Source of the DNA: Pseudomonas siliginis
GTDB lineage: Bacteria; Pseudomonadota; Gammaproteobacteria; Pseudomonadales; Pseudomonadaceae
Assembly: GCF_019145195.1 (NCBI RefSeq)
Contig: NZ_JAHSTW010000009.1
Span: 62,001-126,000 of the forward strand
Reading direction: 5' to 3'
Length of the DNA: 64,000 nucleotides
The notes beneath the pieces are model-generated. The model had not been told where the DNA came from, ran no database searches, and saw nothing but the letters and a program-made list of their open reading frames with translations. Within the stretch, counting starts at the first letter, position 1. Every line of letters starts with the position of its first letter. The position numbers and the translations under genes are program-made. Below are positions 62,428-64,000 of this stretch, one piece after another.

Positions 62428-64000
62428 TTACAACTCAGCCGCCAGCCGCGAACCCTGATTGATCGCCCGCTTGGCGTCCAGCTCCGCCGCGACATCCGCG
62501 CCGCCGATCAAGTGCACGTTCTGCCCGGCTTCAACCAGACCGTCGTGCAACTCACGCAACGGATCCTGCCCCGCGCAGATCACGATGTTGTCCACCGCCA
62601 GCAGTTGCGGCTCACCGCTTTCGCCGATGCGAATGTGCAAGCCTTGGTCATCGATGCTCAGGTATTCGACGCTGTTGAGCATCTGCACCTGCTTGTTCTT
62701 CAGACCGGTGCGATGAATCCAGCCGGTGGTTTTGCCCAGACCGTCGCCGACCTTGGTCTTCTTGCGCTGCAACAGGAACACCTCACGGGCCGGCGCATGC
62801 GGTGCCGCTTTGATGCCCGCCACACCACCACGGGCCTCCAGTTGCGTGTCGATGCCCCACTCTTTCCAGAACGCCGCGCGATCCAGACTGGTGGCTACGC
62901 CTTGATGAACGAGAAATTCCGAGACATCGAAACCGATCCCGCCAGCACCGATTACCGCGACACGCTTGCCGACCGGTTTGCGCTCGAGGATCACGTCCAG
63001 ATAACTCAGCACCTTGGCATTCTCGACGCCCGGAATCGCCGGCACGCGCGGGGCGATACCGGTGGCGAGAATGATTTCGTCGTAGCCGCCTTCAACCAAC
63101 TTGGCCACGTCGACGCGGGTGTTCAGGCACACCTCGACATTCGTCGTTTGCAGTTTGCGGTTGAAGTAGCGCAGGGTTTCGAAAAACTCTTCCTTGCCCG
63201 GTACGCGCTTGGCAATGTTGAACTGGCCACCGATCTCACTGGCCGAATCGAACAACGTCACCTGATGACCGCGCTCGGCGGCCACGGTGGCGGCAGACAA
63301 GCCGGCAGGACCGGCACCGACCACGGCGATTTTCTTGATCTGCTGCACCGGCAGGTAATTGAGTTCGGTCTCGTGGCAGGCACGCGGGTTGACCAGGCAA
63401 CTGGTGAGCTTGCCGCCAAAGGTGTGGTCGAGGCACGCCTGGTTGCAGCCGATGCAGGTGTTGATTTCGTCGGCGCGGCCTTCGGCGGCTTTGTTGACGA
63501 AGTCCGGATCGGCGAGGAATGGTCGGGCCATAGAGACCATGTCGGCATCGCCATCGGCAAGAATCTGCTCGGCAATTTCCGGGGTATTGATGCGGTTGGT
63601 GGTGATCAGCGGGATGCTCACCGAGCCGCGCAACTTGGCCGTAACCTTGCTGAACGCTGCACGCGGCACCTTGGTGGCGATGGTCGGAATCCGCGCTTCG
63701 TGCCAGCCGATACCAGTGTTGATGATGGTCGCACCGGCCTGCTCGATGGCTTTGGCCAGCATGACGATTTCGTCCCAGGTACTGCCACCTTCGACCAGAT
63801 CGAGCATCGACAGGCGGAAGATGATAATGAAATTCGGCCCGACCGCTTCGCGCACACGACGGACAATTTCTACCGGCAGGCGCATGCGGTTTTCGTAGCT
63901 GCCACCCCAGCGGTCGGTGCGGTGGTTGGTGTGCGCGGCGAGGAACTGGTTAATGAAGTAACCTTCCGAACCCATGATCTCGACGCCGTCGTATTCGGCG
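62428..64000 (-). CDS. fadH: 2,4-Dienoyl-CoA reductase, C-terminal part (gene continues beyond the window)
   Basis: The visible 523 residues are the end of an Old-Yellow-Enzyme/FAD fusion that reduces 2,4-dienoyl-CoA in beta-oxidation of unsaturated fatty acids. Visible blocks: the end of the TIM barrel (DGVEIMGSEGYFINQFL, WGGSYENRMRLPVEIV, HEARIPTIA), a 4Fe-4S cysteine cluster CIGCNQACLDHTFGGKLTSC, and FAD and NADPH Rossmann motifs (VVGAGPAGLSAATVAAERGH, AVIGAGGIGFDVSEFLV). The start lies outside the window; roughly 150 residues are missing if it has the usual length of about 680. Confidence 0.93.
   Translation of the reverse strand, partial: AEYDGVEIMGSEGYFINQFLAAHTNHRTDRWGGSYENRMRLPVEIVRRVREAVGPNFIIIFRLSMLDLVEGGSTWDEIVMLAKAIEQAGATIINTGIGWHEARIPTIATKVPRAAFSKVTAKLRGSVSIPLITTNRINTPEIAEQILADGDADMVSMARPFLADPDFVNKAAEGRADEINTCIGCNQACLDHTFGGKLTSCLVNPRACHETELNYLPVQQIKKIAVVGAGPAGLSAATVAAERGHQVTLFDSASEIGGQFNIAKRVPGKEEFFETLRYFNRKLQTTNVEVCLNTRVDVAKLVEGGYDEIILATGIAPRVPAIPGVENAKVLSYLDVILERKPVGKRVAVIGAGGIGFDVSEFLVHQGVATSLDRAAFWKEWGIDTQLEARGGVAGIKAAPHAPAREVFLLQRKKTKVGDGLGKTTGWIHRTGLKNKQVQMLNSVEYLSIDDQGLHIRIGESGEPQLLAVDNIVICAGQDPLRELHDGLVEAGQNVHLIGGADVAAELDAKRAINQGSRLAAEL

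Overview
The window is chromosomal DNA of a fluorescent-group Pseudomonas. The protein families, the order nuoM-nuoN, the liu leucine cluster, the phnWX cluster and the many P. fluorescens-type REP palindromes all fit, and base composition is uniformly GC-rich with a few AT-rich islands. No rRNA, tRNA, CRISPR array, transposase or prophage was seen. Most genes are recognisable core or accessory metabolism. The less expected content is regulatory: two Hfq-class small RNAs (a crcY-type RNA and a prrF-type RNA), a sigma-54 promoter with helically phased upstream repeats, a matched pair of divergent ECF promoters, and LiuR and MarR operators.

Layout. 1-2.5 kb: the end of nuoM, then nuoN and an orphan antitoxin-like gene. 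2.7-10.9 kb: a six-gene ABC importer operon on the minus strand with the gene order of the rhizobial glycerol importer GlpSTPQUV, divergent from an AcoR-like sigma-54 activator. 11.1-15.7 kb: cysS and glnS (minus), then ppiB and lpxH (plus). 15.9-20.8 kb: a MarR-controlled tripartite efflux operon (MarR, outer-membrane factor, EmrA, EmrB). 21-26.4 kb: tamA-tamB. 26.5-31.1 kb: a GNAT acetyltransferase, xthA, a phosphate-binding/OmpA fusion and an acyl-CoA dehydrogenase divergent from a LysR regulator. 32.4-42.3 kb: leucine/isovalerate catabolism (liuR, liuE, acyl-CoA ligase, liuABCD) with crcY between liuE and the ligase. 42.3-43.7 kb: an S24-type repressor, a DUF6124 gene and prrF. 43.9-49.4 kb: an M14 carboxypeptidase, cytochrome b561 with a catalase-like protein, divergent ECF sigma and anti-sigma genes, and a ZapE-like ATPase. 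49.6-53.4 kb: an LRR-kinase fusion, a YebC-family protein and a short VgrG. 53.4-60.5 kb: 2-aminoethylphosphonate use (FAD oxidoreductase, MFS transporter, two LysR regulators, phnW, phnX). 60.5-64 kb: a repeat protein, a PLP deaminase/desulfhydrase and the 3' part of fadH.

How the parts connect. The crcY RNA would titrate Hfq/Crc. Exact Crc/Hfq-type CA motifs (AAYAAYAA) lie in the leaders of the first ABC importer gene, of its sigma-54 activator and of the LysR gene at 31.3 kb, so part of the catabolic content here is probably under catabolite repression that the same window's RNA relieves. The ECF sigma factor appears to drive both its own operon and the catalase-like/cytochrome b561 operon. 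LiuR boxes precede both liuR and liuA. The two LysR genes of the phosphonate region each face one operon. About nineteen REP pairs punctuate intergenic spaces, some inside apparent operons (liuB-liuC, phnW-phnX).

Limits: functions are assigned by reading motifs and from recalled family knowledge. No alignment, folding or database search was run.
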